A stretch of DNA of 64,000 nucleotides from an uncultured Marinobacter sp. (GTDB lineage: Bacteria; Pseudomonadota; Gammaproteobacteria; Pseudomonadales; Oleiphilaceae), in the NCBI RefSeq assembly GCF_913055835.1, contig NZ_CAJXKQ010000001.1:62001-126000 (forward strand), in the 5' to 3' direction. Below the pieces are notes generated by a model that was not told the DNA's origin, made no database searches, and worked only from the letters and a program-made list of their open reading frames with translations. The stretch's first letter is position 1; every line of letters starts with the position of its first letter. Positions 26,266-34,533 of this stretch are shown here, piece by piece. Made by a program: the position numbers and the translations under genes.

Positions 26266-27360
26266 ATGAACTTTGACTCAACCCAGAGCCTTATCGAAGA
26301 CATTCGAAATGGCCGCATGGTCTTATTGCTGGACGACGAGAACAGGGAGAATGAGGGTGATCTTGTGTTAGCTGCACAGCACGTGACACCCGAAGCAATC
26401 AATTTTATGGCCAAGCACGCGCGCGGCCTGATCTGCCTTACTCTTACTGCCGAACGATGCAACCAACTCGAGCTGGCGCCGATGGCCGTAAATAACGGCT
26501 CCAGTTTCACCACAGCATTTACGGTGTCCATTGAGGCGAGGGAGGGGGTCACCACTGGTATTTCAGCAGCAGATCGGGCCACTACAATTCTCGCGGCCGT
26601 CGCGCCGAATGCCCACGCCCGGGATCTGGTCCAGCCGGGGCATGTGTTTCCGCTTCGAGCCCGTGCAGGTGGGGTGCTTAGCCGCGCAGGTCACACTGAG
26701 GCGGGGTGCGATCTTACTCGCCTGGCGGGGCTTGAGCCGGCGGCGGTAATTGTTGAGGTCATGAACGATGACGGCACCATGGCGCGACGTCCCGAGCTGG
26801 AGGAGTTTGCTCGTCAACATGGAATCAAGATCGGTACGATCGCAGACCTCATTCAATACCGTTTAGAGACGGAGAAGACGGTGGAGCATACCGGGCAACA
26901 GCCGCTGTCTACCGCGCATGGTGAATTCGTGCTGCACACCTATGAGGATCTGATATCTGGCGATGCTCACCTCGCCTTGACGATGGGGGATGTCAGGGGT
27001 AGCGAACCAACTTTAGTTCGGGTTCATTCGGTCGACCCATTGCGAGATCTTGTTGGGGCGGATTATCAAGGCCCCCGCGCCTGGTCTTTGTGGTCGGCGC
27101 TGGAAAAGGTTGCGGAGGCAGGGCGTGGCACCGTAATCATTCTGGCCAGCCACGAATCACCCCAGAGCCTGCTTTCACGGGCAACTCAACAAGACACACC
27201 GCCACCCGATGTGTCGTCCCGACGTTATTCCAGTGTCGGAACCGGGTCGCAAATTCTCGCCGATTTGGGTGTGAAAAAATTGCGGGTGATGGGCGCGCCC
27301 CTGAATTACAAAGGGCTGGCTGGTTTTAATCTTGAGGTTGTGGAAACGCTTCAGCCTTAA
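26266..27360 (+). CDS. RibB (3,4-dihydroxy-2-butanone-4-phosphate synthase) with degenerate GTP cyclohydrolase II domain
   Basis: The 364-residue protein has an intact RibB domain (DDENRENEGDLVLAAQ acidic loop; GHVFPLRARAGGVLSRAGHTEA; final glutamate in the latter), which makes the four-carbon unit of riboflavin from ribulose 5-phosphate. The C-terminal half aligns in position with RibA but has no cysteine at all, so the zinc site needed to open GTP is gone. It is likely monofunctional. It sits in a catabolic regulon with an FMN-using monooxygenase and a flavin reductase, suggesting that it boosts flavin supply. A GntR operator precedes it. Confidence 0.9.
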   Translation: MNFDSTQSLIEDIRNGRMVLLLDDENRENEGDLVLAAQHVTPEAINFMAKHARGLICLTLTAERCNQLELAPMAVNNGSSFTTAFTVSIEAREGVTTGISAADRATTILAAVAPNAHARDLVQPGHVFPLRARAGGVLSRAGHTEAGCDLTRLAGLEPAAVIVEVMNDDGTMARRPELEEFARQHGIKIGTIADLIQYRLETEKTVEHTGQQPLSTAHGEFVLHTYEDLISGDAHLALTMGDVRGSEPTLVRVHSVDPLRDLVGADYQGPRAWSLWSALEKVAEAGRGTVIILASHESPQSLLSRATQQDTPPPDVSSRRYSSVGTGSQILADLGVKKLRVMGAPLNYKGLAGFNLEVVETLQP

Positions 27361-27365
27361 CGGGC

Positions 27366-27394
27366 CGGAGGCAACAGGTGTTGCCTCCGATTTT
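27366..27394. terminator. Bidirectional Rho-independent terminator
   Basis: A perfect 10-bp stem, CGGAGGCAAC / GTTGCCTCCG, with loop AGGT is followed by TTTT. It separates the convergent ribB-like and NUDIX genes. Confidence 0.9.
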
Positions 27395-27402
27395 CTAGAA
27401 GT

Positions 27403-27960
27403 TTACCGCATGAAGTGAATGTTCCCATATTCCATGCTGCCGGTGTAAATGCCATAGGAACCCATGGTCCGCTCTGCAATATACCGTTCAAGGATCTGGC
27501 GAATTGCTGGGTAGAAAATCAGCTCCCAGGGAATGTCTTCTGGTAGAAACCAATCCACCGCTTGTGTCTCGTGGCCGGACGTTCCGTTCCAAGCGAGCAT
27601 TCGAGCCCGGTAGATAATATAAAGCTCATTGGTCGGGGGTACGCTGAATATCGAATACGGAGTGGTGACCTCGGTGTCCATTCCGGTCTCCTCCCAAACC
27701 TCCCGGCGAGCCGCTTCCTCGACACTTTCACCGTGTTCCATGAATCCCGCTGGGAGAGTCCAGGTACCCACGCGTGGTGGTATCCCCCGCTGACAAAGGA
27801 GCAGCCGCCCATCTTGTTCAATGATGGCGCCAGCAATTACCTTGGGGTTGTCGTAGACAACACAACCGCAGGCGCTGCAGTAGTCTCGTGCGTGGGTGTC
27901 GCCGTCCGGGATGCCCCTTGTGAGCGGTGAGTTACCGCAATTGGTGCAGTACTTTGGCAT
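27403..27960 (-). CDS. NUDIX hydrolase with N-terminal zinc ribbon
   Basis: The 185-residue protein has a zinc ribbon (C5, C8, C28, C31) and a complete NUDIX box at residues 72-94 (G-x5-E-x7-REVWEETG). This is the layout of NADH pyrophosphatase-like and ADP-ribose/FAD-type pyrophosphatases, which hydrolyse a nucleoside diphosphate linked to another group. It is the last gene of the leftward catabolic operon, ten bases after the GntR gene. A role in turnover of a flavin or nicotinamide dinucleotide fits the context but is inferred. Confidence 0.9.
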   Translation of the reverse strand: MPKYCTNCGNSPLTRGIPDGDTHARDYCSACGCVVYDNPKVIAGAIIEQDGRLLLCQRGIPPRVGTWTLPAGFMEHGESVEEAARREVWEETGMDTEVTTPYSIFSVPPTNELYIIYRARMLAWNGTSGHETQAVDWFLPEDIPWELIFYPAIRQILERYIAERTMGSYGIYTGSMEYGNIHFMR

Positions 27961-27969
27961 GATTTAACC

Positions 27970-28710
27970 TCACTGGAGGCTTCTCGCCACACTGACAGGC
28001 GGTGAGATAGGCTCAACCGATTCGCCTTGCTTTTCAGCCAGCGCTGCCAAGGCAACGTTGGCGGCGGCCTTGATGTGTTCGACACAGGCTTCATGCGCTG
28101 CTTCGGCGTTTCTTGCCTTGATCGCCTCGACGATCTTGGTCATTTCCTGAAAGCTGTCGAGATAGCGCTCTTTCTGAGAAACAGAGGTGGCTCGCAGGTA
28201 GTTTACTCGGGCCTGTAACAGGCTAAGGAACTGGCCCGCAACTCGATTGCCCGCACCTTCATAGAGAACGCCATAGAAGTCACTGACGGCATTAACAATG
28301 GCTACGGTATCTCCGCTTCGGAGCGTCGCTTTTAGAATCTCCCACGCATGATCGAAATCTGCCATTTGTTTGTCCGTGGCCTTCTGCGTGAATAGCTGAA
28401 CCACCATGCTCTCTAGAACGCAGCGCAGTTCATATATATCCCGTGCGTCTTCGAGTGTAATGACAGCAACGCGTGGCCCGCGGCCGCCCTCGCTTTCTAC
28501 GAGACCTTCCGCCTCCAAATGACGAAGGGCTTCACGCACCGATGTTCTGCTGACGCCGAGACGTTTGCAGAGGTCTCGTTCTACCAAGCGGTCACCGGGC
28601 AGAAGCTGGAAGCTCATAATGGCTTGACGCAGTTTATCGAGCACCATCTCCCGTAGCGTTGGTTGGTTACGTGAGACCTTAAGGCTGTCATCTAATGGGG
28701 TCCGTTGCAT
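27970..28710 (-). CDS. GntR family regulator, FCD (FadR-like) type
   Basis: The 246-residue protein has an N-terminal winged HTH (LPGDRLVERDLCKRLGVSRT, then SVREALRHLEAEGLV) and an all-helical FCD domain with metal-binding residues (DIYELRCVLE; HIKAAANVAL). It lies inside the leftward catabolic operon and is the obvious candidate to bind the three TGGTATACCA operators at 26.2, 32.65 and 32.8 kb. That would make it an autoregulated, metabolite-responsive repressor. The ATG at 28710, 26 bases after the CMD gene, is preferred over the overlapping ATG at 28788. Confidence 0.93.
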   Translation of the reverse strand: MQRTPLDDSLKVSRNQPTLREMVLDKLRQAIMSFQLLPGDRLVERDLCKRLGVSRTSVREALRHLEAEGLVESEGGRGPRVAVITLEDARDIYELRCVLESMVVQLFTQKATDKQMADFDHAWEILKATLRSGDTVAIVNAVSDFYGVLYEGAGNRVAGQFLSLLQARVNYLRATSVSQKERYLDSFQEMTKIVEAIKARNAEAAHEACVEHIKAAANVALAALAEKQGESVEPISPPVSVARSLQ

Positions 28711-28735
28711 TTCTTCTCTTGGCTCCAGGCTGTGA

Positions 28736-29116
28736 CTAGATTTCGCCCATCTCGACGAGAACCTCGCGGGCTTGACGGAAAGCATCAATGGCGGCCGGTA
28801 TCCCGCAGTAGATAGCCGTCTGCATCAGCACTTCTCGGATTTCTTCTACGCGCATACCGTTGTTGATGGCACCCCGGACATGTAGGCGCAGTTCGTGCGA
28901 ACGGTTCAGGGCTGTAAGCATGGCCAAGTTTATCACGCTGCGGTCCCGGTCGCTGAGACCGTCGCGTTGCCACACGTTGCCCCAGCAGTATTCAGTCACC
29001 AGTTCTTGTAGGGGTTGAGAGAAGTCGTCGGCATTCTTCATGGAACGTTCGACGTGCTCGTTGCCCAGAACTTTGCGGCGCTTGTTCAGACCGCGTTCAA
29101 ATCGTTCGTCTGACAT
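28736..29116 (-). CDS. Carboxymuconolactone decarboxylase family protein
   Basis: The 126-residue protein resembles PcaC: VTEYCWGNVWQRDGLSDRDRSVINLAML, then HELRLHVRGAINNG and EEIREVLMQTAIYCGIPAA. PcaC decarboxylates 4-carboxymuconolactone. The AhpD-type CxxC pair is absent, so it is not a peroxidase-type member. It is in the leftward operon between the flavin reductase and GntR genes. Its position suggests that it acts on a ring-cleavage product, but the real substrate is unknown. Confidence 0.88.
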   Translation of the reverse strand: MSDERFERGLNKRRKVLGNEHVERSMKNADDFSQPLQELVTEYCWGNVWQRDGLSDRDRSVINLAMLTALNRSHELRLHVRGAINNGMRVEEIREVLMQTAIYCGIPAAIDAFRQAREVLVEMGEI

Positions 29117-29140
29117 TTGGTTCTCCTCTTCAAATTGAGA

Positions 29141-29647
29141 TTAGGAGGCGCGGGCGAGCGCGCGCAGATTTTCCGGCAATTGGTCCATCTTTCCGCGGCA
29201 ATAGAGCAACGGATCGACCTGATCGCCGCCGCACCACAGTTTCTCCACCTCACCCACCAGGATCGCGTGGTCACCGCCCGGGTAGTCTTCCCAAACGCGG
29301 CACTCCAGGTAGGCGGCAGCGCCGCAAATCAGGGCGTTCTGCAGTTCAGAACGACGCCAGTCAATGCCTTCACCCTTGTTCCGACCCTTGCCGGCAAAAC
29401 GGTAGGCGATAGCTTGTTGGTCATGCCCCAGAATATGAATTGCAAAGCGCCCGTTTCGCTTGATAACGGGATACGAATCCGAGTTAAGGCTAGGGCAGAT
29501 TAGCACCAGCGGAGGATCCATGGACACCGCAGAAAACGCACTTGCGGTGAAACCAACCAGGCAGCCTTCCTCGTCGAGGGCAGTGACCACAGTGACGCCA
29601 GTTGGAAAGGCACCTAGAACCTGCTTGTAATCTTGTGTGTCGATCAT
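29141..29647 (-). CDS. Flavin reductase family protein (NAD(P)H:FMN; TgnA/HpaC-like)
   Basis: The 168-residue protein has the split-barrel flavin reductase pattern: FPTGVTVVTA near the start, LVGFTASAFSAVSMDPPL, and the GDH motif in GGDHAILVGEVE. Such proteins reduce FMN or FAD with NADH and hand it to a partner monooxygenase. The partner here is very likely the luciferase-family monooxygenase at 34534. It lies in the leftward operon between the aldehyde dehydrogenase and CMD genes. In the trigonelline pathway this role belongs to TgnA. Confidence 0.92.
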   Translation of the reverse strand: MIDTQDYKQVLGAFPTGVTVVTALDEEGCLVGFTASAFSAVSMDPPLVLICPSLNSDSYPVIKRNGRFAIHILGHDQQAIAYRFAGKGRNKGEGIDWRRSELQNALICGAAAYLECRVWEDYPGGDHAILVGEVEKLWCGGDQVDPLLYCRGKMDQLPENLRALARAS

Positions 29648-29661
29648 CGCACTCTCCCGTA

Positions 29662-31140
29662 TTAACGCATGATGAAAGGGTCAGGCATCGGATCTGAGGA
29701 CAAATTGATCCACAGGGTTTTTAGGTCGGTGTAATCGCGTACCGCATCGATGCCACATTCGCGGCCGTAGCCACTGGCGCCAAATCCGCCGATCGGTGCC
29801 ATTGCCGAAACCGCACGGTAAGTGTTGACCCAAAGGATGCCGGAACGTACATCGCGAGCCAGCCGATGGGCGCGTGCTACGTCGCGGGTCCAGATGCCGG
29901 CCGCCAGACCATATTCGGTGTCATTGGCAAGGCGCAGAGCCTCGGCCTCGTCATCGAATGGGATCACCGCCACCACCGGGCCAAAGACCTCTTCTTGAAC
30001 GATGGGCATCTGGTGGGAATGACAGGCCAGGATCGTTGGCGGATAGTACCAGCCGTCTCGGTCTTCCAGACGCTGGCCGCCGCACAGTACCTCGGCCCCA
30101 TCCCTTCGCGCCTGGGTCACCATTTGGTCGATTTGATTCAATTGGGCCTCGGTGGCAATGGGACCCATTTCCGTGTCTGCATCGGCGGGATTGCCAATGC
30201 GGATGGTCGCGGCGCGCTCGCGCAAGCGATCCAAAACTTCGTTGAGGATGGTGCGTTGTACCAACAGTCGGGAACCGGCCACGCAGCTTTGTCCGGAGGC
30301 GGCGAAAACGCCCGCCACGACACCATTGAGGGCGCTATCCAGGTCGGCGTCCTCAAATAAAATGTTGGGTGACTTGCCGCCCAACTCGAGGGACAGTTTC
30401 GCGAAATTTTCCGCACTGTTACGGACCACGTGGCGAGCAGCGCCGGAACCACCGGTAAAGGCAATTTTGCGCACTTTGGGGTGAGCCGTCAGGGCTGCCC
30501 CGGTGGACGGACCGAAGCCGGTAACCAGGTTCACCACACCTTGCGGGAAACCTGCCATCTCCACCAGTCGCATCAGCTCGATAAGGCTGGCGGAGGCGTG
30601 TTCGGAAGGCTTGATGACAATGGTGTTGCCTGCCGCCAATGCCGGGGCCAGTTTGATGGCGGTAAGATAGAGCGGGCTGTTCCAGGGAATGATTGCGGCA
30701 ACCACGCCCAGCGGCACTCGCATTGTCGCCCCGAACAGGTCTGGTTTGTCCAGCGGCAGGGTTTCGCCCACCACCTTGTCGGCCAGGCCAGCGTTGTAAT
30801 AGAAGAACTCGGGCAGGTAGCCCACCTGGCCCCGGGTCTCTCGGATCAATTTGCCGTTGTCACGGCTTTCCAGCTGCGCCAGTGTTTCGGCGTTCTCTGA
30901 GATCAATTGACCCAAGCGATACAGCAGCTTGCCCCGGGCGGTGGCGGTCAGGCCAGACCATTCCGGACTCTCGAACGCCCGGTGCGCCGCCTGGACCGCG
31001 TCCTCAACGTCGGTTTCGTCGGCGTTGGGAACCTGGCACCAAACGTCACCCGTTGCCGGGTTGTAGCTTTCGAATGTGGCTCCCGAGCGTGCGCCCCGCC
31101 ACTCACCATCAATGAACATCGTCAGCGTATCCAGACTCAT
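29662..31140 (-). CDS. Aldehyde dehydrogenase (TgnC-like position in pathway)
   Basis: The 492-residue NAD(P)+-dependent enzyme has the ALDH signature glutamate in LELGGKSPNIL and the catalytic cysteine in GQSCVAGSRLL, with the usual C-terminal EECGID-type oligomerisation end. Its ATG overlaps the stop of the alpha/beta hydrolase gene (31137-31140). It is distinct from the GabD-type enzyme at 35664, so the island carries two dehydrogenases. That matches pathways where one oxidises the ring-cleavage aldehyde and the other succinate semialdehyde. The exact substrate is inferred only. Confidence 0.93.
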   Translation of the reverse strand: MSLDTLTMFIDGEWRGARSGATFESYNPATGDVWCQVPNADETDVEDAVQAAHRAFESPEWSGLTATARGKLLYRLGQLISENAETLAQLESRDNGKLIRETRGQVGYLPEFFYYNAGLADKVVGETLPLDKPDLFGATMRVPLGVVAAIIPWNSPLYLTAIKLAPALAAGNTIVIKPSEHASASLIELMRLVEMAGFPQGVVNLVTGFGPSTGAALTAHPKVRKIAFTGGSGAARHVVRNSAENFAKLSLELGGKSPNILFEDADLDSALNGVVAGVFAASGQSCVAGSRLLVQRTILNEVLDRLRERAATIRIGNPADADTEMGPIATEAQLNQIDQMVTQARRDGAEVLCGGQRLEDRDGWYYPPTILACHSHQMPIVQEEVFGPVVAVIPFDDEAEALRLANDTEYGLAAGIWTRDVARAHRLARDVRSGILWVNTYRAVSAMAPIGGFGASGYGRECGIDAVRDYTDLKTLWINLSSDPMPDPFIMR

Positions 31141-31967
31141 TCGAGACTCTCCTTTTGCAAGGAAGGCCGGTGCACCTTGGCAAGGAAGTCCAGCAGGAGG
31201 TCGTTGACCTGATCCGCTGCTTCAACCGGTGCCATGTGCCGTTGTCCTTCCAGAATGTGTACGCGGGCGTTCGGTAGTTGCCCGGCCAGTTTGTGTGCCA
31301 TGTCGGGCGTGGATCCCGGATCCAGCTCGCCGGTAGCAACCAGTACCGGGACCAGGATCGACCCCAGCTCGTCGGCGCCGAAACGGTCCTGAGTTCCAAA
31401 CAAGGCGTAACTGCGATAATAGCCGTCCGGATCGTTACTGGTGACCCGACGACGGACCGCGTCAATACGGTTTGGATGAGCCTGACGGAACGCCGGACTG
31501 AACCAGCGCTCTAGGGCCCCCTCGACATTCGCGGCCGGACCTTGCTCAAGAGTTTGGGCTAACCGTTGGCTCACGCCGGCCCGCTCCTGATCGTTTCGAT
31601 TAAAGACGCTGGAGAGTACAACGAGCGCCTGAAGGCGATCGGGATAAAGAAGGGCAAATGCTCGTGCCACCAGTCCGCCCATCGAAAAGCCCATGACCGT
31701 TGCTGTGGACACGTCGAGCTCGTCGAGCAGTGTGACCAGCTGATCGGCGTAATCCTCGAGCGTGGCGTCCACCTTGGGAAGCGGGCTCTCGCCGTGGCCG
31801 AGCATGTCGTAGGCGATTACATCGTAATAAGGTGCCAGCGCCTCCATCTGTTCCTGCCACAGGGTGGCGTCCAGACCGACACCGTGAATCAGTACCACAG
31901 GTTGGCCACTGCCTGCGCGCCAGTAACGAGTGCCCGACGCGCTGGTTCGTGCTTGGGTTAGCAGCAT
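31137..31967 (-). CDS. Alpha/beta hydrolase (TgnD-like position in pathway)
   Basis: The 276-residue protein has the alpha/beta hydrolase oxyanion loop VVLIHGVGLDATLW, the nucleophile elbow GFSMGG, an aspartate in GELDPGS and a late histidine in GQRHMAPVEAA. It is related in general form to RutD- and 3-oxoadipate-lactonase-like enzymes. In the trigonelline pathway an enzyme of this superfamily (TgnD) hydrolyses the N-formyl ring-opened acid. The start at 31967 is supported by GGGAGGACAA. It is second in the leftward operon. Confidence 0.92.
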   Translation of the reverse strand: MLLTQARTSASGTRYWRAGSGQPVVLIHGVGLDATLWQEQMEALAPYYDVIAYDMLGHGESPLPKVDATLEDYADQLVTLLDELDVSTATVMGFSMGGLVARAFALLYPDRLQALVVLSSVFNRNDQERAGVSQRLAQTLEQGPAANVEGALERWFSPAFRQAHPNRIDAVRRRVTSNDPDGYYRSYALFGTQDRFGADELGSILVPVLVATGELDPGSTPDMAHKLAGQLPNARVHILEGQRHMAPVEAADQVNDLLLDFLAKVHRPSLQKESLE

Positions 31968-31984
31968 TTGTCCTCCCCGGCCGG

Positions 31985-32584
31985 TCACTGTTGGGCGGCC
32001 TGCTCGGCTTCTTCGGCTAATTCTTTAAGGTCCTGGTAGCGGTTGCCAATGCGCGGGTGAAGTCGACCACCGTCCGCAGCACCCAGAACGACCACAATCT
32101 CATTGGCACGCGGCGCGTCCTCGATGCACATCTCCAATGTGATGTAGTGGGAACGTAAGCCCTCGTCGTGCTTGTGCATCATCGGGATCTGAATTGAGGT
32201 GCCCGGCGCGCCGCGTTTGTTGGTGAAACTCAGGTAGCTCTTAGCGCCCACCGCTTCCCGGAAATGGTTGCCGAATCGCAGGGTATGGATGATGGCAGAG
32301 GCGTGTTCGATCTCCCCCTCTGCACCGACTACCGCAGCTTTTCCATAGGCTTCGACATCGTCGCCGCTGATCTCATCCAGAATATGCTTGACGATTAGCT
32401 CGCCGAGCTCTGAGCAGCCGTTGCGAATCTCAGGTGACAGATCTTCCACGAATCCACGGCCGGCCCATGGGTTGCTGACTACGGCGGCCACACCAACCAT
32501 GGTTACGGGTTTATCACTTGCCTTTCCGGCCTCTATGTACGTGGTTTCTCGGAAGGTGACGATCTTGCGAATTTCGAAACTCAC
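31985..32584 (-). CDS. Amino acid synthesis family protein (DUF1185/AA_synth)
   Basis: The 199-residue protein matches the family annotated as amino acid synthesis (PF06684-type): EIRKIVTFRETTYIEAGK at the start, NPWAGRGFVEDLSPE, then GKAAVVGAEGEIEHASAIIH and LGAADGGRLHPRIG. Its biochemical function is unknown; it is often found in catabolic clusters with luciferase-family monooxygenases and amide-type chemistry. It is first in the leftward operon, starting at a GTG at 32584 behind GAGGAGG. An operator lies 55 bases upstream. Confidence 0.88.
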   Translation of the reverse strand: MSFEIRKIVTFRETTYIEAGKASDKPVTMVGVAAVVSNPWAGRGFVEDLSPEIRNGCSELGELIVKHILDEISGDDVEAYGKAAVVGAEGEIEHASAIIHTLRFGNHFREAVGAKSYLSFTNKRGAPGTSIQIPMMHKHDEGLRSHYITLEMCIEDAPRANEIVVVLGAADGGRLHPRIGNRYQDLKELAEEAEQAAQQ

Positions 32585-32641
32585 TGGGTTTCCTCCTCGT
32601 TGCATTCCAGTTGCAGGTGGTTAAATGATGCCTGCGATGTT

Positions 32642-32660
32642 GGTATACCATAATACCAAA
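32642..32660. promoter_or_regulatory. GntR-type operator, copy 3 (leftward promoter)
   Basis: GGTATACCATAATACCA, with the palindrome TGGTATACCA at 32641-32650, is the inverted form of the sequence at 26201 and 32807. It lies in front of the leftward catabolic operon in the 348-base divergent region. Between it and copy 2 the sequence is AT-rich with several possible -10 elements (TATAAAATT, TTATAATCA). No gene is seen there. Confidence 0.8.
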
Positions 32661-32806
32661 AACCTTATCGAGCAACGTTAAGATTGGGTTTGAGTGAAGA
32701 AAATTGGGTTCTGCCAAGCTTATAAAATTTTTATAATCATAAAAACAATAAGTTAGGTGTTTTGATGCTAAAAATTAGCTGCTCTCAGGATAAAGTCTTT
32801 GCATTT

Positions 32807-32825
32807 TGTATTATGGTATACCAAA
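32807..32825. promoter_or_regulatory. GntR-type operator, copy 2 (rightward promoter)
   Basis: TGTATTATGGTATACCAAA is identical to the copy at 26201-26219, with flanking T-runs also conserved. It lies about 110 bases upstream of the BCCT transporter start, and so probably controls the rightward BCCT-monooxygenase-gabD operon. Confidence 0.85.
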
Positions 32826-32932
32826 CTCTGAAGCGCAGTTGTCAGATGGCCGTGCCGAAAACGAGCTGCCGAGAACTCGCTAGGCCTCTGAACCAGAACA
32901 ATTCCAATGAATGAGCTCGGGAGGAAAATTCA

Positions 32933-34510
32933 ATGCAGAAAGAACAATCGAGTATTCCGTGGCGAGAGCTATTCGCCGGCGTGGACAAAACGATGGCTGT
33001 CGCCTCAACCACCATGGTGTTGGCATTTGTTTTATTCACGGTGTTGCAGCCGGACCTGGCGAACGTTATTTACACGGGAGCGAAGCAGTACATCGAGAAC
33101 GAACTCGGGTGGTACTACATCCTGACGGTAAACGTCGTTTTGCTTGTTTCGCTTATGATCGCCTTCAGCCCCTACGGCAAGCTGCGCTTGGGTAGGGACG
33201 AAGAGCGGCCGGAGTTTTCCAACTTCACGTGGTTCGCAATGCTGTTCAGTGCAGCAGTGGGCACTGGGCTGCTTTTCTGGAGCATCGCTGAGCCTCTGAG
33301 CCATCTCCAGGGCAATCCGTTTATAGCCATGGATGGTGTTGCCCCCAATACACTGGAGTCAGCTCAGGCTGCGCTACGAATCACAATTTTCCATTGGGGT
33401 TTACACGGTTGGGCTGTGTACATTCTCGTGGGGGCGATACTTGCCTACTTTGCCTATCGTCGTGGACTGCCCATGACCATCCGTTCCGCGTTCTATCCTC
33501 TGTTGGGCGACCGCATCTATGGCCCCATCGGCCATGCCATTGACCTGCTTGCCATCTTCGCCACCCTTTTTGGCACGGCCACCACTCTGGGGCTTGGGGT
33601 TTCTCAGATGAATGCAGGGCTGAATAGCCTGTTCGGGTTAGAAATCTCCGCTACCAATCAGGTGCTTTTGGTTTTAGGGGTGACTGTGGCAGCGACGGTG
33701 TCTGCGGTTTCTGGCTTGAAGAAGGGCATCCGTATGCTTAGCGAGTGGAATATTCACCTAAGTATGGTTTTGTTCGCCTTCTTTATTCTCGCCGGGCCTA
33801 CAGTCTTCCTGCTTACCATCTTTACAACCAGCGTTGGTGATTACCTAGGTAATTTGCTGCCAATGGGCTTTTGGACCAGCCCGGACCCGGAGAGTCAGTG
33901 GCAGGGTTGGTGGACCATTTTCTACTGGGGTTGGTGGTTGTCTTGGGGCCCTTATGTGGGGATGTTCATCGCTCGGATTTCACGGGGACGAACGATTCGT
34001 GAGGTGCTCTTTGGCGGCATGTTCGCGGCAACCTTGGGTGCAATGGTATGGATCGTCATCTTTGGCGGCACGGCCCTTCACCTCCAATTGTTCGGAGGCG
34101 TTGATTTGGCAACAGTGGCCAATGAAAACGTAACCAAAGTTCTGTTCCAAACCATCGAAGCGCTCAACGTGCCCTGGGCGACAAGCTTCATGATTGGAAT
34201 GGCCACTCTGATGATTGTGACCTGGTTCGTGACATCCGCCGATTCTGGAACTTTGGTGATCTGCACTATTTTGTCTCAGGGCAACCCGAATCCTCCGAAG
34301 ACGTACCGCGTGATTTGGGGCTTGGGCTTGGGTGCGACGTCTGCTGTTCTGCTCCTGGCCGGCGGGCTGCAGGCCCTCCAAACCGCCGCTATCGCAGCCG
34401 CATTACCGTTTTCTATTGCCTTGCTGGTCATGTGCTACTGCATGTTCAAAGCCCTGGCGAGCGAGCAAGTAGGCCAACCAGTGGCCGTTGAACAATCTGA
34501 AGCGTCGTAA
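32933..34510 (+). CDS. BCCT family betaine/carnitine/choline-type transporter
   Basis: The 525-residue protein has twelve hydrophobic helices and the BCCT signature around WWTIFYWGWWLSWGPYVG and FIARISRGRTIREVL, including the tryptophan-rich binding box in TM8. These inner-membrane carriers import trimethylammonium-type or other quaternary amines with Na+ or H+. Its place at the head of the monooxygenase-gabD operon suggests that it imports the pathway substrate. A zwitterionic N-methylpyridinium (trigonelline, homarine) would fit. The C-terminal extension is short, so osmotic regulation is unlikely. GGGAGG precedes the ATG. Confidence 0.95.
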   Translation: MQKEQSSIPWRELFAGVDKTMAVASTTMVLAFVLFTVLQPDLANVIYTGAKQYIENELGWYYILTVNVVLLVSLMIAFSPYGKLRLGRDEERPEFSNFTWFAMLFSAAVGTGLLFWSIAEPLSHLQGNPFIAMDGVAPNTLESAQAALRITIFHWGLHGWAVYILVGAILAYFAYRRGLPMTIRSAFYPLLGDRIYGPIGHAIDLLAIFATLFGTATTLGLGVSQMNAGLNSLFGLEISATNQVLLVLGVTVAATVSAVSGLKKGIRMLSEWNIHLSMVLFAFFILAGPTVFLLTIFTTSVGDYLGNLLPMGFWTSPDPESQWQGWWTIFYWGWWLSWGPYVGMFIARISRGRTIREVLFGGMFAATLGAMVWIVIFGGTALHLQLFGGVDLATVANENVTKVLFQTIEALNVPWATSFMIGMATLMIVTWFVTSADSGTLVICTILSQGNPNPPKTYRVIWGLGLGATSAVLLLAGGLQALQTAAIAAALPFSIALLVMCYCMFKALASEQVGQPVAVEQSEAS

Positions 34511-34533
34511 AGGGCGCATCGAGGAGATTTAAT

